36,428 nt of DNA from Curtobacterium sp. 9128 (GTDB taxonomy: Bacteria; Actinomycetota; Actinomycetes; Actinomycetales; Microbacteriaceae), in NCBI RefSeq assembly GCF_007673775.1, contig NZ_VEAF01000009.1, positions 1-36,428 on the forward strand, in the 5' to 3' direction. Both the position numbers and the translations under genes were made by a program. The notes beneath the pieces were generated by a model. That model was not told the origin of the DNA, did no database searches, and saw only the letters and a list, made by a program, of their open reading frames with translations. Positions within the stretch are counted from its first letter, which is position 1, and each line of letters opens with the position of its first letter. Below, in pieces: positions 7,932 through 16,572 of the stretch.

Positions 7932-8624
7932 ATGGTGAGCAGCCATCGGACCGTGGACCGCGTCGTCGGGATCCTCGACGTCGTCGCGCGGGCCGACCGG
8001 CCGCCGACCCTGAGCGAGATCGCCCGGGGGATCGGTGCGCCGACGTCGTCCGCCCACGACCTGGTGGCGGGACTCGTCGAGCACGGGTGGCTCGTCCCCG
8101 AGGGACGGCGGTTCCGGGTCGGAGCGGCACCGCTCGTGCTCGACCTGCTCGCCCACGGTGACGGTCCCGGACCGGACGTGGACGTCGACGCGATCGCGGA
8201 GCAGTTCAGCCTCGGCGTCGCGACGGCGGTGCGGGTCGGCCACCACGTCGTCTACACGCAGCGCTCCAGGGACCTCCCGATGCAGTTCGCCTCGATCTTC
8301 GACCGTCACGTCCTGCGGGACCCGCTGACGACCGCGGCCGGCAGGCTCCTCCTGGCGGTGGCCCCACACGCTGCCCGGCAGGCCGTGCTGCGAGCCGCGC
8401 GGGCGGTCGACCCGGATGCGGTCCGCGACTACGAACGCGTCGTCGCGTCGATCCGTCGGGACCGGACCGCATGGAGCGACGGTCTCTCCGATCCGCGGGT
8501 GGCAGCAGCTGCCGTGCAGGCTGCCGCCGGCGAGACCGGGACCGCGATCGTGCTCTTCGGTGACCGTGCGGTGGACAACGAGCGACTCCGCGTCGCGGTG
8601 CAGAGCCTCCGCGATCGGGGATGA
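7932..8624 (+). CDS. IclR family transcriptional regulator
   Basis: This 230-residue regulator has an N-terminal winged helix (RTVDRVVGILDVVARADRPP, then LSEIARGIGAPTSSAHDLVAGL) and a C-terminal GAF-like effector domain ending with ETGTAIVLFGD and a dimer helix. The family normally has about 240-260 residues. ATG 7932 is chosen over ATG 7917, which lies inside the inverted repeat; GTG 7935 is also possible. It diverges from the CoA-transferase gene and likely represses or activates it in response to an organic acid. A very long upstream extension of this frame is antisense to the CoA-transferase gene and is not coding. Confidence 0.87.
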   Translation: MVSSHRTVDRVVGILDVVARADRPPTLSEIARGIGAPTSSAHDLVAGLVEHGWLVPEGRRFRVGAAPLVLDLLAHGDGPGPDVDVDAIAEQFSLGVATAVRVGHHVVYTQRSRDLPMQFASIFDRHVLRDPLTTAAGRLLLAVAPHAARQAVLRAARAVDPDAVRDYERVVASIRRDRTAWSDGLSDPRVAAAAVQAAAGETGTAIVLFGDRAVDNERLRVAVQSLRDRG

Positions 8625-8644
8625 GCGCGAGACCGGGATCCCCG
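8616..8644. terminator. Possible hairpin terminator
   Basis: CGGGGAT (8616-8622) pairs with ATCCCCG (8638-8644) around a 15-base loop. It overlaps the end of iclR and sits before the convergent dehalogenase stop. There is no U-tract, so the call is tentative. Confidence 0.3.
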
Positions 8645-8658
8645 TGCCGCCCGGCGAC

Positions 8659-9358
8659 TCAGGCGAGGAGCGCGCTCAGTGCGGCCAGGTCGGGGACCGT
8701 GAGGTCGAACCGGTCCTCGTCCACGGGGCGTTCCGCTCCGGGCCGGGCGACGTACGCCGTGCGGAACCCGTGCTCGGCGGCGGCACGGAGGTCCCAGGGA
8801 TGCGCCGCGGTGAACAGCGTCCGTCGCGGGTCGAGACGCAGGGCGTCGACGGCGTACTCGTAGGCCGCGGGAGCGGGCTTGAACGTCCGGGCGGGACCGG
8901 TCGAGAGCACCACGTCCCAGCTGATCCGCTCGGTGTTCGCGACGCGCGCGAGCGCGTCGAGGTCACCGTTGCTGAGGCCGGCGACGACGTGCTCGCGCCG
9001 GAGCGCCGCGGTCGCGTCGGGGACGTCGGGCCATGCACGGTACGTCCGGTCGACCGACTCGGCCAGCACCAGTGCCTCCCGGGTCGGCACCGCACCCAGA
9101 CTCGTGATCGCCGCTGCTGCCGCGGTGCCGGACACCCGGTGGTGCGGGCGCCACGCCGCGTCGCCGGTGACGATCGACCCCATCTGCTCGTCCAGATGTG
9201 CCGCCCAGCGCCGGTGCAGGTCGTCCGGGCGCTCGAGGCCGAGGAGGGTGGACGTGCTGTGCCACGCGCCGCAGCGCGGCGTCCTCGTCCACGAGCGTGC
9301 CGATGACGTCGAACAGCACGACGTCGATGTGACCTGCGGAGAACTCGTCGTCGTGCAT
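8659..9358 (-). pseudogene. Haloacid dehalogenase type II, frameshifted
   Basis: The gene would encode about 230 residues of an HAD-superfamily hydrolase of the (S)-2-haloacid dehalogenase type. The N-terminus in one frame starts at ATG 9358 behind GGAGGGTGGGG and carries motif I (VVLFDVIGTLVDEDAAL, nucleophile D17). The remainder, in the frame one base further on, carries motif II (AGLSNGD), the motif III lysine (TFKPAPAAYEYA) and FTAAHPWDLRAAAEHGFRT. The switch lies at about 9245-9275, near the ALRR/LLGLERP junction. It fits a one-base insertion or a two-base deletion. It could be a true pseudogene, a sequencing error or a programmed shift. It lies 29 bp downstream of the carboxylic acid reductase gene, on the same strand. 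Confidence 0.8.
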
Positions 9359-9387
9359 CGCCCCACCCTCCGGACGTGGTCTGCTCC

Positions 9388-12300
9388 TCACCGCACAGGC
9401 GCCCCGGGATCGAGCAGTCCGAGGAACGCGAGGTCCTCCGCCACCTTCGTGATGAGCGCGTGGTCGAGCGACGGGATGTCGGGTGACCCGAGTGGGCGGA
9501 CCGAGCGGACGGCGTCGGAGAACGCCGTGGCGGGGACCGCGGAACCGGCATGGGGTTCCTCGGGTGCGGCGAACGCGTGCATCAGCGGCAGGACCGACCG
9601 GGCGCGGTCCTCGTCAGGCAACGCTTCGAGTGCCGCGCGGAACCGCTCCGCCCACGCCGCGTGGTCGGGGACGCGCTCGACGTCGTGCCCGTCCTCGACG
9701 AGCCAGTCGACGAAGGTGTCGAGCGAGACGCCGTCGTCGTGGGGGTTCACGACGTTGTAGGTGCGGTGTCCCTCGGTGACCGAGGCGCCGATCGCATCGA
9801 TCGCGGCGGCGGTGAAGTCGGCTGGCAGCCCGTCGTAGTGGGACGGGAGACGCTCCCCGTCCGGCCCGCGACGGACGAAGGACACCGGCGCGAGCCCGGT
9901 GGTGAGCACACTCCAGACCAGCCGGGTGAAGACGTCGGGGAGGTTCACCTGGCCGCGCCACCGCGGGTGTGCCAGGACCATGTCGGAGCGGAACACGGCG
10001 ACCGGGACGCCGTGGTGGTCGTGCGCCTCGTGCAGCAGCACCTCGCTCGCCCACTTGCTCGCTCCGTACCCGTTGGCGTACTCGTCGCCGACCTGCCAGC
10101 GGGGGATCGTGGTCCGGATGTCGGCGTGCTCGGCGAGTGCGGCGGGCGCGGCCGGATCGGCTTCGGCGTCCGCGGAGGGCCGAGCACCACCCGCGACGGC
10201 GACACTCGAGACGAAGGTGACGGGGACGCTGCCGGCGGCGATCGCCAGGCGGACGACCTCGGCGGTGCCCACCACGTTCGGACCGAAGAGCGCCGTGTAC
10301 GGCAGGACGTGGTTGACGAGGGCTGCGGCGTGCGCGATCAGGTCCACGCGGGCAGCGAGGTCGTGCCACCGCGGCTCGTCGAGGCCGAGGAGGTGTTCGC
10401 TGACGTCGCCGGCCAGGACCTCGACCGAACCCCCGAGCTCGGCGAAGCGCGCGGCGAACGCCGGATCGGCGGCGAAGGCGACGTCGAGTCGGCGTCGGGC
10501 GTCGGCGTCGTCGGCTCCGCGCACGATGCAGACCAGTGTTCCTCCGGCCGGGGCGAGGCGTTCGAGCCAGTCGATCGCCATGAACCGCCCGAGGTAGCCG
10601 TTGGCGCCGGTCAGCAGGACGGTCCGGGGGTACCCCGTCGTCGCCGGGACACGGGGGACCGGCACCGGGACGGTACCGAGCACCCGGTCGAGACGGAGGT
10701 CGCCGGCATCGAGCGTGGAGGCACCGGCACCGTGCACGCCCGCGACGGTGGGCCGGTCGCTGGAGGCCGAGCGGTCGACGAACGCGGCCACGGCGGCGAG
10801 GTCGTTGGTCGGGTCCGTGATCACGCCGACGGGCACCTCGGCGTCGAAGACGTCCTCGAGGATCCCGGAGAACGTCAGCGCGGACAGCGAGTCGCCGCCG
10901 AGGTCCGAGAACCGGGCCGCGGCAGCGGTGGCCGCGGACACCTCGGCGCCGAGGAACTCCCGGGCCGCCCGCACCACGGTGTCGACCGTCGGCTCGTCGT
11001 CGGCGCGGTCCCGCAGGGCGGCCACGAGGGTGCCGCTCTGCTGCGCGTCGAGGGCGTCGTAGAGCGCGGCCACGCGCTCGCCGTACCGCTCGGTGAACCG
11101 GGGGCGCAGGAGCTTGCCGGCGTCGGACAGCAGCCCGTTCTCGACCGTGAAGGGCTGCGGTTCGACGACCACGCCACGGGGCACCTCGTACGGGGCGAGG
11201 CCGTGCTCGCGCGCGGTGCGCTGGAGGGCCGCGAGGACGTCGCGCTCGGACGACCCGGCGCTCGTCGGCACCACGACCGCGACCAGGAAGGCGTGCCGGC
11301 CGTCGCCGTGCAGCGCGATCTGGTGGACGCCGGGCGTCCCGGCGTACGTCGCCTCGAGCGCCGCCACCGCGACGAACTCGCCCTGCGAGAGCTTGATGAC
11401 GTTGTTGCGGCGGTCCAGGTACTCGTACGTGCCGGGGCCGGTCTGTGCCATGACGTCGCCGGTGCGGTAGAAGCCGTCCTCGTCGAAGACCGCGGCGGTG
11501 ACGTCCGGGCGTCGGAAGTACCCGGGGATCACCGCCGTGCTCTTCACGAGCAGTTCGCCCCGCGGGTACGGCCGGTCGGTGACGTGGTACCCGAGCTCGG
11601 GGACGTCGACCAGCTTGTGCTCGGTGACCGGCGGTTGCTGGACGACGCCGTCGCGGAGGATGCTGCCCGCCTCGGTCGAGCCGTACAGGTCGTGCAGTGG
11701 CGTCCCGAGGCACTCCTCGACGTACGTGCGGAGCTCGGGGGTCAGGGGCGCGCTGGCGCAGATCGCCTGGCGGACCCGACCGCCGAACGCGCGCACGCGG
11801 AGGTCGGCCTGGACCGCGGCGCGGACGGCGGCGCGGTCCTCGCTGCCGTCTGCGAGCCTCCGCTGTTCCTCCCGGTCGCCCTCCTGCCGGACCATCTCGG
11901 CGACCCGTGGCACGAAGACGAACTCCGTCGGCGCGAAGGTCCGGAGGTCGTCGAAGAGCGTCGACAGGTCGGTCGAGGTCGCGAGCGCGACGGTCCCGCC
12001 ACGGCCGAGCGTGGCGAGCAGGGCGGCGCGGCCGGTGAGGTGGCTCATCGGGAGGTACGCGTACCCCACGACGTCGGCGCCGTCGACGTCTGCGTTCGCG
12101 GCAGGGTCAGGCCGGAGTGCGTGCCACAGCCGCTCGACCATGGAACGCGTGTACATCGCGCCCTTCGGGGTGCCGGTGCTGCCGGACGTGTAGAGCAGGA
12201 GCGCGAGGGGGTCGTCGCCGGGAGCGGGGTGCCACGGGGTCGGGCCGGGCAGGTCGGTGCCGCGGGCGACGAGGTCGTCGATCGTGGTCACCACGCCGGT

Positions 12301-12723
12301 GTCGGCACCCTCGCTCGCGTCGAGCAGCAGTGTCCGCACGTCGCCGCTCGAGCCCGAGACGGCTGTCAGGGCCGCGGTGGACTGCTCGGCTGTGGTGGCG
12401 AACCAGACCGGTGCGGTCTCGTCGACGATCGCCTGCAGGGCGCTGACGGGCGCGCTGGCCTGCAGCGGGACGCTCACGGCGCCGAGGATCCACGACGCGA
12501 GGTCGAGCGTGACCACGTCGGCGGTCGGGGCGCCGAGCACCGCGATCCGGTCGCCGACGGAGACGGTTCCCTCGAGCGCCGCCGCCAGTGCACTCGCCCG
12601 CTCCCACAGCTCCCGGAAGCTCGTGTCCGTGATGTCCGATCCGACTCGCTGCCGCAGTGCCGGACGGTCGGCGTGCTGTGTGAACACTGTCTCGATCGAC
12701 GTGTCGTCGTGCTGCTTCCCCAT
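9388..12723 (-). CDS. car: Carboxylic acid reductase (A-PCP-R)
   Basis: This 1111-residue enzyme reduces carboxylic acids to aldehydes with ATP and NADPH. The adenylation domain (about 1-550) has YTSGSTGTPKG (178-188), LYGSTEAG (346-353), YRTGD (419-423) and the hinge region DRRNNVIKLSQGEF (437-450), which is diagnostic of this family. The carrier domain has DLGGDS (607-612), with Ser612 as the phosphopantetheine site. The reductase domain has the Rossmann motif TGANGYLG (705-712) and the Tyr-x3-Lys pair YGASK (886-890). The length is slightly below the usual 1160-1190. ATG 12723 follows GGAGAGG. The PPTase gene needed to activate Ser612 lies 48 bp upstream on the same strand. Substrate range (aromatic or aliphatic) is not readable from sequence. 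Confidence 0.95.
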   Translation of the reverse strand: MGKQHDDTSIETVFTQHADRPALRQRVGSDITDTSFRELWERASALAAALEGTVSVGDRIAVLGAPTADVVTLDLASWILGAVSVPLQASAPVSALQAIVDETAPVWFATTAEQSTAALTAVSGSSGDVRTLLLDASEGADTGVVTTIDDLVARGTDLPGPTPWHPAPGDDPLALLLYTSGSTGTPKGAMYTRSMVERLWHALRPDPAANADVDGADVVGYAYLPMSHLTGRAALLATLGRGGTVALATSTDLSTLFDDLRTFAPTEFVFVPRVAEMVRQEGDREEQRRLADGSEDRAAVRAAVQADLRVRAFGGRVRQAICASAPLTPELRTYVEECLGTPLHDLYGSTEAGSILRDGVVQQPPVTEHKLVDVPELGYHVTDRPYPRGELLVKSTAVIPGYFRRPDVTAAVFDEDGFYRTGDVMAQTGPGTYEYLDRRNNVIKLSQGEFVAVAALEATYAGTPGVHQIALHGDGRHAFLVAVVVPTSAGSSERDVLAALQRTAREHGLAPYEVPRGVVVEPQPFTVENGLLSDAGKLLRPRFTERYGERVAALYDALDAQQSGTLVAALRDRADDEPTVDTVVRAAREFLGAEVSAATAAAARFSDLGGDSLSALTFSGILEDVFDAEVPVGVITDPTNDLAAVAAFVDRSASSDRPTVAGVHGAGASTLDAGDLRLDRVLGTVPVPVPRVPATTGYPRTVLLTGANGYLGRFMAIDWLERLAPAGGTLVCIVRGADDADARRRLDVAFAADPAFAARFAELGGSVEVLAGDVSEHLLGLDEPRWHDLAARVDLIAHAAALVNHVLPYTALFGPNVVGTAEVVRLAIAAGSVPVTFVSSVAVAGGARPSADAEADPAAPAALAEHADIRTTIPRWQVGDEYANGYGASKWASEVLLHEAHDHHGVPVAVFRSDMVLAHPRWRGQVNLPDVFTRLVWSVLTTGLAPVSFVRRGPDGERLPSHYDGLPADFTAAAIDAIGASVTEGHRTYNVVNPHDDGVSLDTFVDWLVEDGHDVERVPDHAAWAERFRAALEALPDEDRARSVLPLMHAFAAPEEPHAGSAVPATAFSDAVRSVRPLGSPDIPSLDHALITKVAEDLAFLGLLDPGAPVR

Positions 12724-12771
12724 GGTGGTCGTCCTCTCCTCGTTCGGTCCGGTGGCCCCTGCGCACCGGTT

Positions 12772-13431
12772 TCAGTGATCGGCGAGCGTGAAGCCCGCCA
12801 GCGCCCGTCCCTCGTCCACGACCCATCTGCCGGTCCCGGCGAACGTCGGTCCACGGCGCGCGCCGACGGCGAAGGTGCCGTCGGGGTCGAGTGCGATGTG
12901 TGCGCCGTCGATGCCGTACCAGCCGTCGTGCGCCGCGGACCGTGCCTTCGCGACCGCCTCCGCGGCGGCCAGGAGCACGCTGTCCGGACTCTCAACTCCG
13001 GATCGCCGGAGTGCCTCCAGACCGGCGACGACGGACGCGTCCGCGAGGTCCGCCACGCGGGCGAGCACGCCGTGCGGCAACGGCCGGGCCGGTGTCGCGT
13101 CGATCCCGATCCCGGCGTGGTCGTCGCGGCGTCCAACGGCGCACGCGCGGAGCCCGGCGCAGTGCGTGATGCTGCCGACGACCCCTGCTGGCCACGTCGG
13201 TGCTCCGCTCCGTGCGGCGGGGACGGGACCGGCCGCGATGCCCAGTGCGGCGAGGGCACGGCGGGCGAGCACACGCCCGGTCGTGAACTCCGCACGTCGA
13301 CCGGGGAGCGCCGTCGCGACGGCGTCCCGTTCGTCGTCGGCGAGGGTCCCCTCCAGGTCGTGTCCGGCGGTCTCGACGGCCACAGAGGCAGGGAGGAGGG
13401 CCGTCCACGGGGACCTCACTCGAAGTTGCAC
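12772..13431 (-). CDS. 4'-phosphopantetheinyl transferase (EntD/Npt-like)
   Basis: This 219-residue enzyme would transfer phosphopantetheine from CoA to the carrier serine of the adjacent carboxylic acid reductase. VVGSITHCAG (84-93) is the CoA-binding motif and GIGID (107-111) supplies the first Mg ligand, D111. The second expected acidic residue of the D-x-E pair is Thr113. The later motif is LAAAEAVAKARSA (154-166), keeping E158 and K162 but lacking the usual preceding lysine of the KEA motif. The GTG at 13431 overlaps a short palindrome and lacks a clear ribosome site, so the start is uncertain; GTG 13419 is an alternative. It is probably the first gene of the PPTase-car-dehalogenase operon. 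Confidence 0.85.
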   Translation of the reverse strand: MQLRVRSPWTALLPASVAVETAGHDLEGTLADDERDAVATALPGRRAEFTTGRVLARRALAALGIAAGPVPAARSGAPTWPAGVVGSITHCAGLRACAVGRRDDHAGIGIDATPARPLPHGVLARVADLADASVVAGLEALRRSGVESPDSVLLAAAEAVAKARSAAHDGWYGIDGAHIALDPDGTFAVGARRGPTFAGTGRWVVDEGRALAGFTLADH

Positions 13432-13438
13432 AATGCAA
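13426..13438. promoter_or_regulatory. Palindrome at the PPTase start
   Basis: TTGCA (13426-13430) and TGCAA (13434-13438) form an inverted repeat with a 3-base spacer, in a small A+T-rich patch at the 5' end of the PPTase-car operon. It could be an operator, but no regulator gene is adjacent. Chance occurrence cannot be excluded. Confidence 0.3.
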
Positions 13439-13537
13439 TGACACGCCGCTTCCCTCCGAGTTCGCCGACCGAACCCGGTCAGCCCGGGGAGGGCAGGACG
13501 GACACGGCGGCGACTGCGTACGCTGCGGTGAGAGCGG

Positions 13538-14278
13538 ATGACCGGGGGTGGAGCGGTGGTGGTGATCGTTCCGGCCGTCGTGTTGGTGGTGCTGAACCTC
13601 TACGCGTTGGTGATGGTGCTCGGACGCGCGCGTCTGTTCCACGTGCCGCTGTACCGACCGATGGTGCTGAACATCGGCCTGTCGGTGCTGCCGGTCCTCG
13701 TCGCGGTCGCCATCCCGGTCGCTGCGTTGGTCGTCGGCGAGGTCGTGCTCCGGACGGGCAGCGTCAGCGAGGTCACCCGCATCGCCCTGCTGGTCGGGAC
13801 GGGCGTCGCGGCGGTGGTGTGGCTGTTGCTGTTCCCGAACTCGGTCTACCTCATCACGGAGCTCAACTACAGCCACCGTCGTGCCGACGATCCGGTCCCG
13901 CTGTGGTTCGACATCATCGGGACGCTCACCCTGTCGATGTCCGGCGTGATGAACGGGATCGCGAGCCTGGCGGTCATCCAGCTCCTCGTCGAGGCGCTCA
14001 CCGGCCCCGACCGCACGGGGCAGTTCGCGTCGGCCGGGTCGTGGGTGTTCGCTCTCGCTGCGATCGTCCTCGGGAGCTTCGGGGTCTACCTGGGCCGGTA
14101 CATCCGGGTCAACAGCTGGGACGTGCAACACCCCCTGGGGCTCCTCCGGAAGATCGCCTCCCACTTCCGGACGCGCGAGAACCTGGTCACGGGCAGCCTG
14201 TTCATCGCCTCGTACTCGGTGTTCTTCTTCCTCCTCTACGCCCTCGTCACGGTGCCGCTGCGCGCGGCCCTCGTCTGA
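13538..14278 (+). CDS. DUF1361 domain membrane protein
   Basis: The product is 246 residues with about six to seven transmembrane helices (near 8-28, 44-70, 80-102, 125-150, 165-190 and 215-240). The DUF1361 hallmarks are present: LLFPNSVYLITELNY (about 107-121), LWFDIIGT (about 130-137) and GVYLGRYIRVNSWDV (about 185-199). No function is established for the family. The gene diverges from the PPTase-car operon and converges on the DUF2087 gene. It is not obviously connected with either. Confidence 0.85.
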   Translation: MTGGGAVVVIVPAVVLVVLNLYALVMVLGRARLFHVPLYRPMVLNIGLSVLPVLVAVAIPVAALVVGEVVLRTGSVSEVTRIALLVGTGVAAVVWLLLFPNSVYLITELNYSHRRADDPVPLWFDIIGTLTLSMSGVMNGIASLAVIQLLVEALTGPDRTGQFASAGSWVFALAAIVLGSFGVYLGRYIRVNSWDVQHPLGLLRKIASHFRTRENLVTGSLFIASYSVFFFLLYALVTVPLRAALV

Positions 14279-14357
14279 GGCCGCCGCCGGGCGCAGCGGG
14301 CAGACCTCGGGCGGTCGGCCGGCGGCGAGGTCGACGCCGCGTCCCGACGGGATCCAC

Positions 14358-14774
14358 CTACTCGACCAGTCGGTACGCGCTGCCGTCTGATGACCGTGTG
14401 AGCACGCCGTCGTCCACGGCGTCCCGTCGGACGACGGCAACGTCCTCGACGAACATCGCCAGGGCCGCGTTGAGCGTCGCTTCACCGACGGCGCCGCGGG
14501 CGTCGAGCCGTGCGAAGGCGGTCCGGACGATCGCCTCCGACAGCAGTCGGCGCCGAGTCGCGTCGAGCGGGAGGCTCCGCACCCGTCCCACGTGGAGGAC
14601 CGCCTGGTCGGAGAGCAGCAGCTCGAGTGCGTCCCGTGTCGCGCCGAGGCGCTCGACGTCCACCGTCCCGTCGTCCTCGACCCAGTCGAGGCCTGCGGAC
14701 TCCCGCAGCATTCCCGGATGCATCGTGGCCGCGACCACCTGTCGTGCGCGCCGGAGCGCCAGCTGGAAGTCCAT
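14358..14774 (-). CDS. DUF2087-like domain protein
   Basis: The product is 138 residues and soluble. The C-terminal part (about 75-138) follows the DUF2087 pattern: an initial LPLDATRRRLL, then LNAALAMFVEDVAVVRRDAVDDGVL and a final DG.AY wing, suggesting a small winged-helix fold. The N-terminus (MDFQLALRRARQVVAATMHP) is not recognised. ATG 14774 is preceded by GGGGGGAG, so the longer frame to 14987 is rejected. In other proteins this domain often follows an HTH, so a DNA-binding or regulatory role is possible but unproven. The upstream gene on the same strand begins 38 bp away. Confidence 0.65.
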   Translation of the reverse strand: MDFQLALRRARQVVAATMHPGMLRESAGLDWVEDDGTVDVERLGATRDALELLLSDQAVLHVGRVRSLPLDATRRRLLSEAIVRTAFARLDARGAVGEATLNAALAMFVEDVAVVRRDAVDDGVLTRSSDGSAYRLVE

Positions 14775-14812
14775 GTGTGCTCCCCCCTCGTACTGACGAC
14801 CCCACACCGCCC

Positions 14813-15481
14813 TCATCGTCGCTCCTCGCGCTCCCGGTCGCGCGCGGCGATCCGCTCCGCAGCCCGCTGGAGCCGCATCTCGGACACCGCCCCGGCCGTC
14901 CGCCGCTCCTGGCGACGGACCCAGCGCACCGCCGTCGTCATGAGCGGGACGAAGACCACCACGCCGGAGCCCAGGACGATCGTCCACGTCCTGGCGTCGG
15001 CGACGAGTGCCGCGCGGATGCGGTCACTGCGCACGCGGAGCTCGTCGGGGTGCGCCGCGTCGAACATCACGCGGAGCTGCTGCCCGACCCGGTAGACGTC
15101 CGGCTGGTCCGCCGAGTCGTCGTCGAGCCGCGTCGACTCGGTGACGCCGTCGATGCGGGTCCGGACCGTCGGTGTGTACTCCGTCCAGTCCGGGTCCCCG
15201 ACGTGTCGGGTCTCGCGGATCGCCGTCACGGTCGCGAAGACCGTCCGTCCGTCCGCCCGGAGCGACGTGTCGTGGTGCAGCGCGACGTACTTCCCGGGGA
15301 CCGCGAACACCCCGGCGAGGACGGTCAGCCCGCTCGCCAGGAGCAGCAGTCCGGCGAGCAGGAACACGGCGACGAGGGCCAGACCTCTGCGGTCCTCCCG
15401 CGGCATGGTCCTGACCCACTTCCAGGCTCGTCGGGCACCGACGAACGGCCGACGCCTGGGTCGTGGCCCCGCATGCGTCAT
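14813..15481 (-). CDS. DUF3592-like membrane protein
   Basis: The product is 222 residues. After a basic cytosolic N-terminus there is one transmembrane helix at about 35-60, an extracytoplasmic beta-rich region with the DUF3592 pattern (VTAIRETRHVGDPDWTEYTP, later YRVGQQLRVMFDAAHPDELR), a second helix at about 165-188 and a long basic tail rich in Arg and Glu. ATG 15481 has GGGAGGGG about 6 bases upstream. Function is unknown; members are usually small accessory envelope proteins. It diverges from another small membrane protein 60 bp away. Confidence 0.75.
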   Translation of the reverse strand: MTHAGPRPRRRPFVGARRAWKWVRTMPREDRRGLALVAVFLLAGLLLLASGLTVLAGVFAVPGKYVALHHDTSLRADGRTVFATVTAIRETRHVGDPDWTEYTPTVRTRIDGVTESTRLDDDSADQPDVYRVGQQLRVMFDAAHPDELRVRSDRIRAALVADARTWTIVLGSGVVVFVPLMTTAVRWVRRQERRTAGAVSEMRLQRAAERIAARDREREERR

Positions 15482-15540
15482 CGCTGTCCCCTCCCTGCTC
15501 CGCCGCTCTGCGAGGATAGCGGGGACCACGAGGGGGAGCG

Positions 15541-15993
15541 GTGGCAGGACGACACGGGTACTCGGAGACCGGGCTGGAGAACCGACGTCGAGAGTGGGCC
15601 AGGCGCCATCCGCGTCGGGCGCTGCTCAAGGCGGTGGTCACGCTCGTGGTGGTCTTCGTGCCCTTGCTGGCGGTGCCGGCTTTCCTCTTCGGGCTCCCCG
15701 CGTACGACCAGGCGCATCCACGCACACTCGACTGTCGCGTGGACGGCGTCGCGGTGGGGATCACGAGCGGCCGGTACTCGCACTCGCCCTACGTGCGGTT
15801 CTCGTCGCCGGACTGCGGGGTGCTCCTCCTGTTCCACGGCGTCACCCGCGACAACCAGGACGACATCGCCGCAGAGGTCGAGCAGAGCGACCACTACCGG
15901 ATCACCGTCGGTGCCGGGACGTACGCCATGCGTTCGGTCCTGCGCGTCCTGAAGCTCCGGCCGGAGATCCAGCACTACGAACGGATCAGCTGA
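15541..15993 (+). CDS. Hypothetical membrane-anchored protein
   Basis: The product is 150 residues. A basic N-terminus (ENRRREWARRHPRRALLK) is followed by one transmembrane helix at about 30-55. The remaining 95 residues are likely outside the cell and contain two cysteines (CRVDGVAVG and SSPDCGVLL), which could form a disulphide bond. The GTG start at 15541 follows GAGGGGGAG. I do not recognise a family. It resembles the extracytoplasmic part of the divergent DUF3592-like protein in layout only. Confidence 0.7.
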   Translation: MAGRHGYSETGLENRRREWARRHPRRALLKAVVTLVVVFVPLLAVPAFLFGLPAYDQAHPRTLDCRVDGVAVGITSGRYSHSPYVRFSSPDCGVLLLFHGVTRDNQDDIAAEVEQSDHYRITVGAGTYAMRSVLRVLKLRPEIQHYERIS

Positions 15994-16071
15994 CCGGCAC
16001 CGGCACCTGCACCTGCACCGGCCTGGAGGCTGTGGTGCCGTCCGACAGGTCAGGTCACGTCGCGCTGCTGG

Positions 16072-16572
16072 CTACCAGCCCATGGTCCCCGGCTCGCCCT
16101 TGAACGGCCCGACCACGCGCGACGTGATCCACCCGCCGTAGAAGTCGCCCGCCTGCGCCTGGACCCGTTCGCCGGCGACCTCGCAGGAGTCCATCTCGGA
16201 CGGGTACACCGCCACACGGTCGACCAGCTCGCCGAACCCCGGCTCAGGCGTCGGGTACGTCCACGCGCCGCGGGACACGGTCCGACCGTCGCCGCCGTGC
16301 ACGTCGAAGTACGCGGCGCGGCCCTTGAACTCACACATGCTCGAGCCACTCGTGCGCGTCAGGGCTCCCGGTGCGAAGTCCGACACCGGCAGGTAGTACA
16401 CCGGCGGGTGACTGGTCTCGAGCACCCGGACGGCCGATGTCGTGTCCGCGATCACCGCGCCGCCGAGCCGCACCACGACGCGTTCGGAGCTCGCGTCGAC
16501 GCGGGGCGGGCGCGGGTAGTCCCAGACGGACTCCTGGCCGGGACCCGGCGTGATCGGGGTGGGGTGCTGCAT
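16072..16572 (-). CDS. DUF427 domain protein
   Basis: The product is 166 residues and soluble. It shows the DUF427 pattern: WDYPRPPRVD, RVVVRLGGAVIADTTSAVRVLETSHPPVYYLP (about 30-61, shown only in part), CEFKGRAAYFDV and WTYPTPEPGF, ending with FYGGWITSRVVGPFKGEPGT. The fold is a small beta barrel, and the enzymatic role is not established. ATG 16572 follows GGGAGAGGA, so upstream in-frame codons to 17055 are antisense to the helicase gene. It is divergent from the helicase gene. Confidence 0.88.
   Translation of the reverse strand: MQHPTPITPGPGQESVWDYPRPPRVDASSERVVVRLGGAVIADTTSAVRVLETSHPPVYYLPVSDFAPGALTRTSGSSMCEFKGRAAYFDVHGGDGRTVSRGAWTYPTPEPGFGELVDRVAVYPSEMDSCEVAGERVQAQAGDFYGGWITSRVVGPFKGEPGTMGW

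Noticed and set aside
14282..14327. CGCCGCCGG and CCGGCGGCG inverted repeat
   Set aside because: The arms can pair, but the loop is 28 bases and such G+C-rich arms are common here by chance, so it was not called as a terminator.
9550..14796. A 1748-residue open frame on the plus strand
   Set aside because: It is antisense to the reductase and PPTase genes. Its composition (Arg, Gly, Val, Asp rich, no domain) is the usual shadow of G+C-rich coding DNA.
15994..16020. Short tandem repeats of GCACC and CACCTG type
   Set aside because: They are only a few imperfect units in a small convergent spacer, with no CRISPR-like regularity and no evident function.
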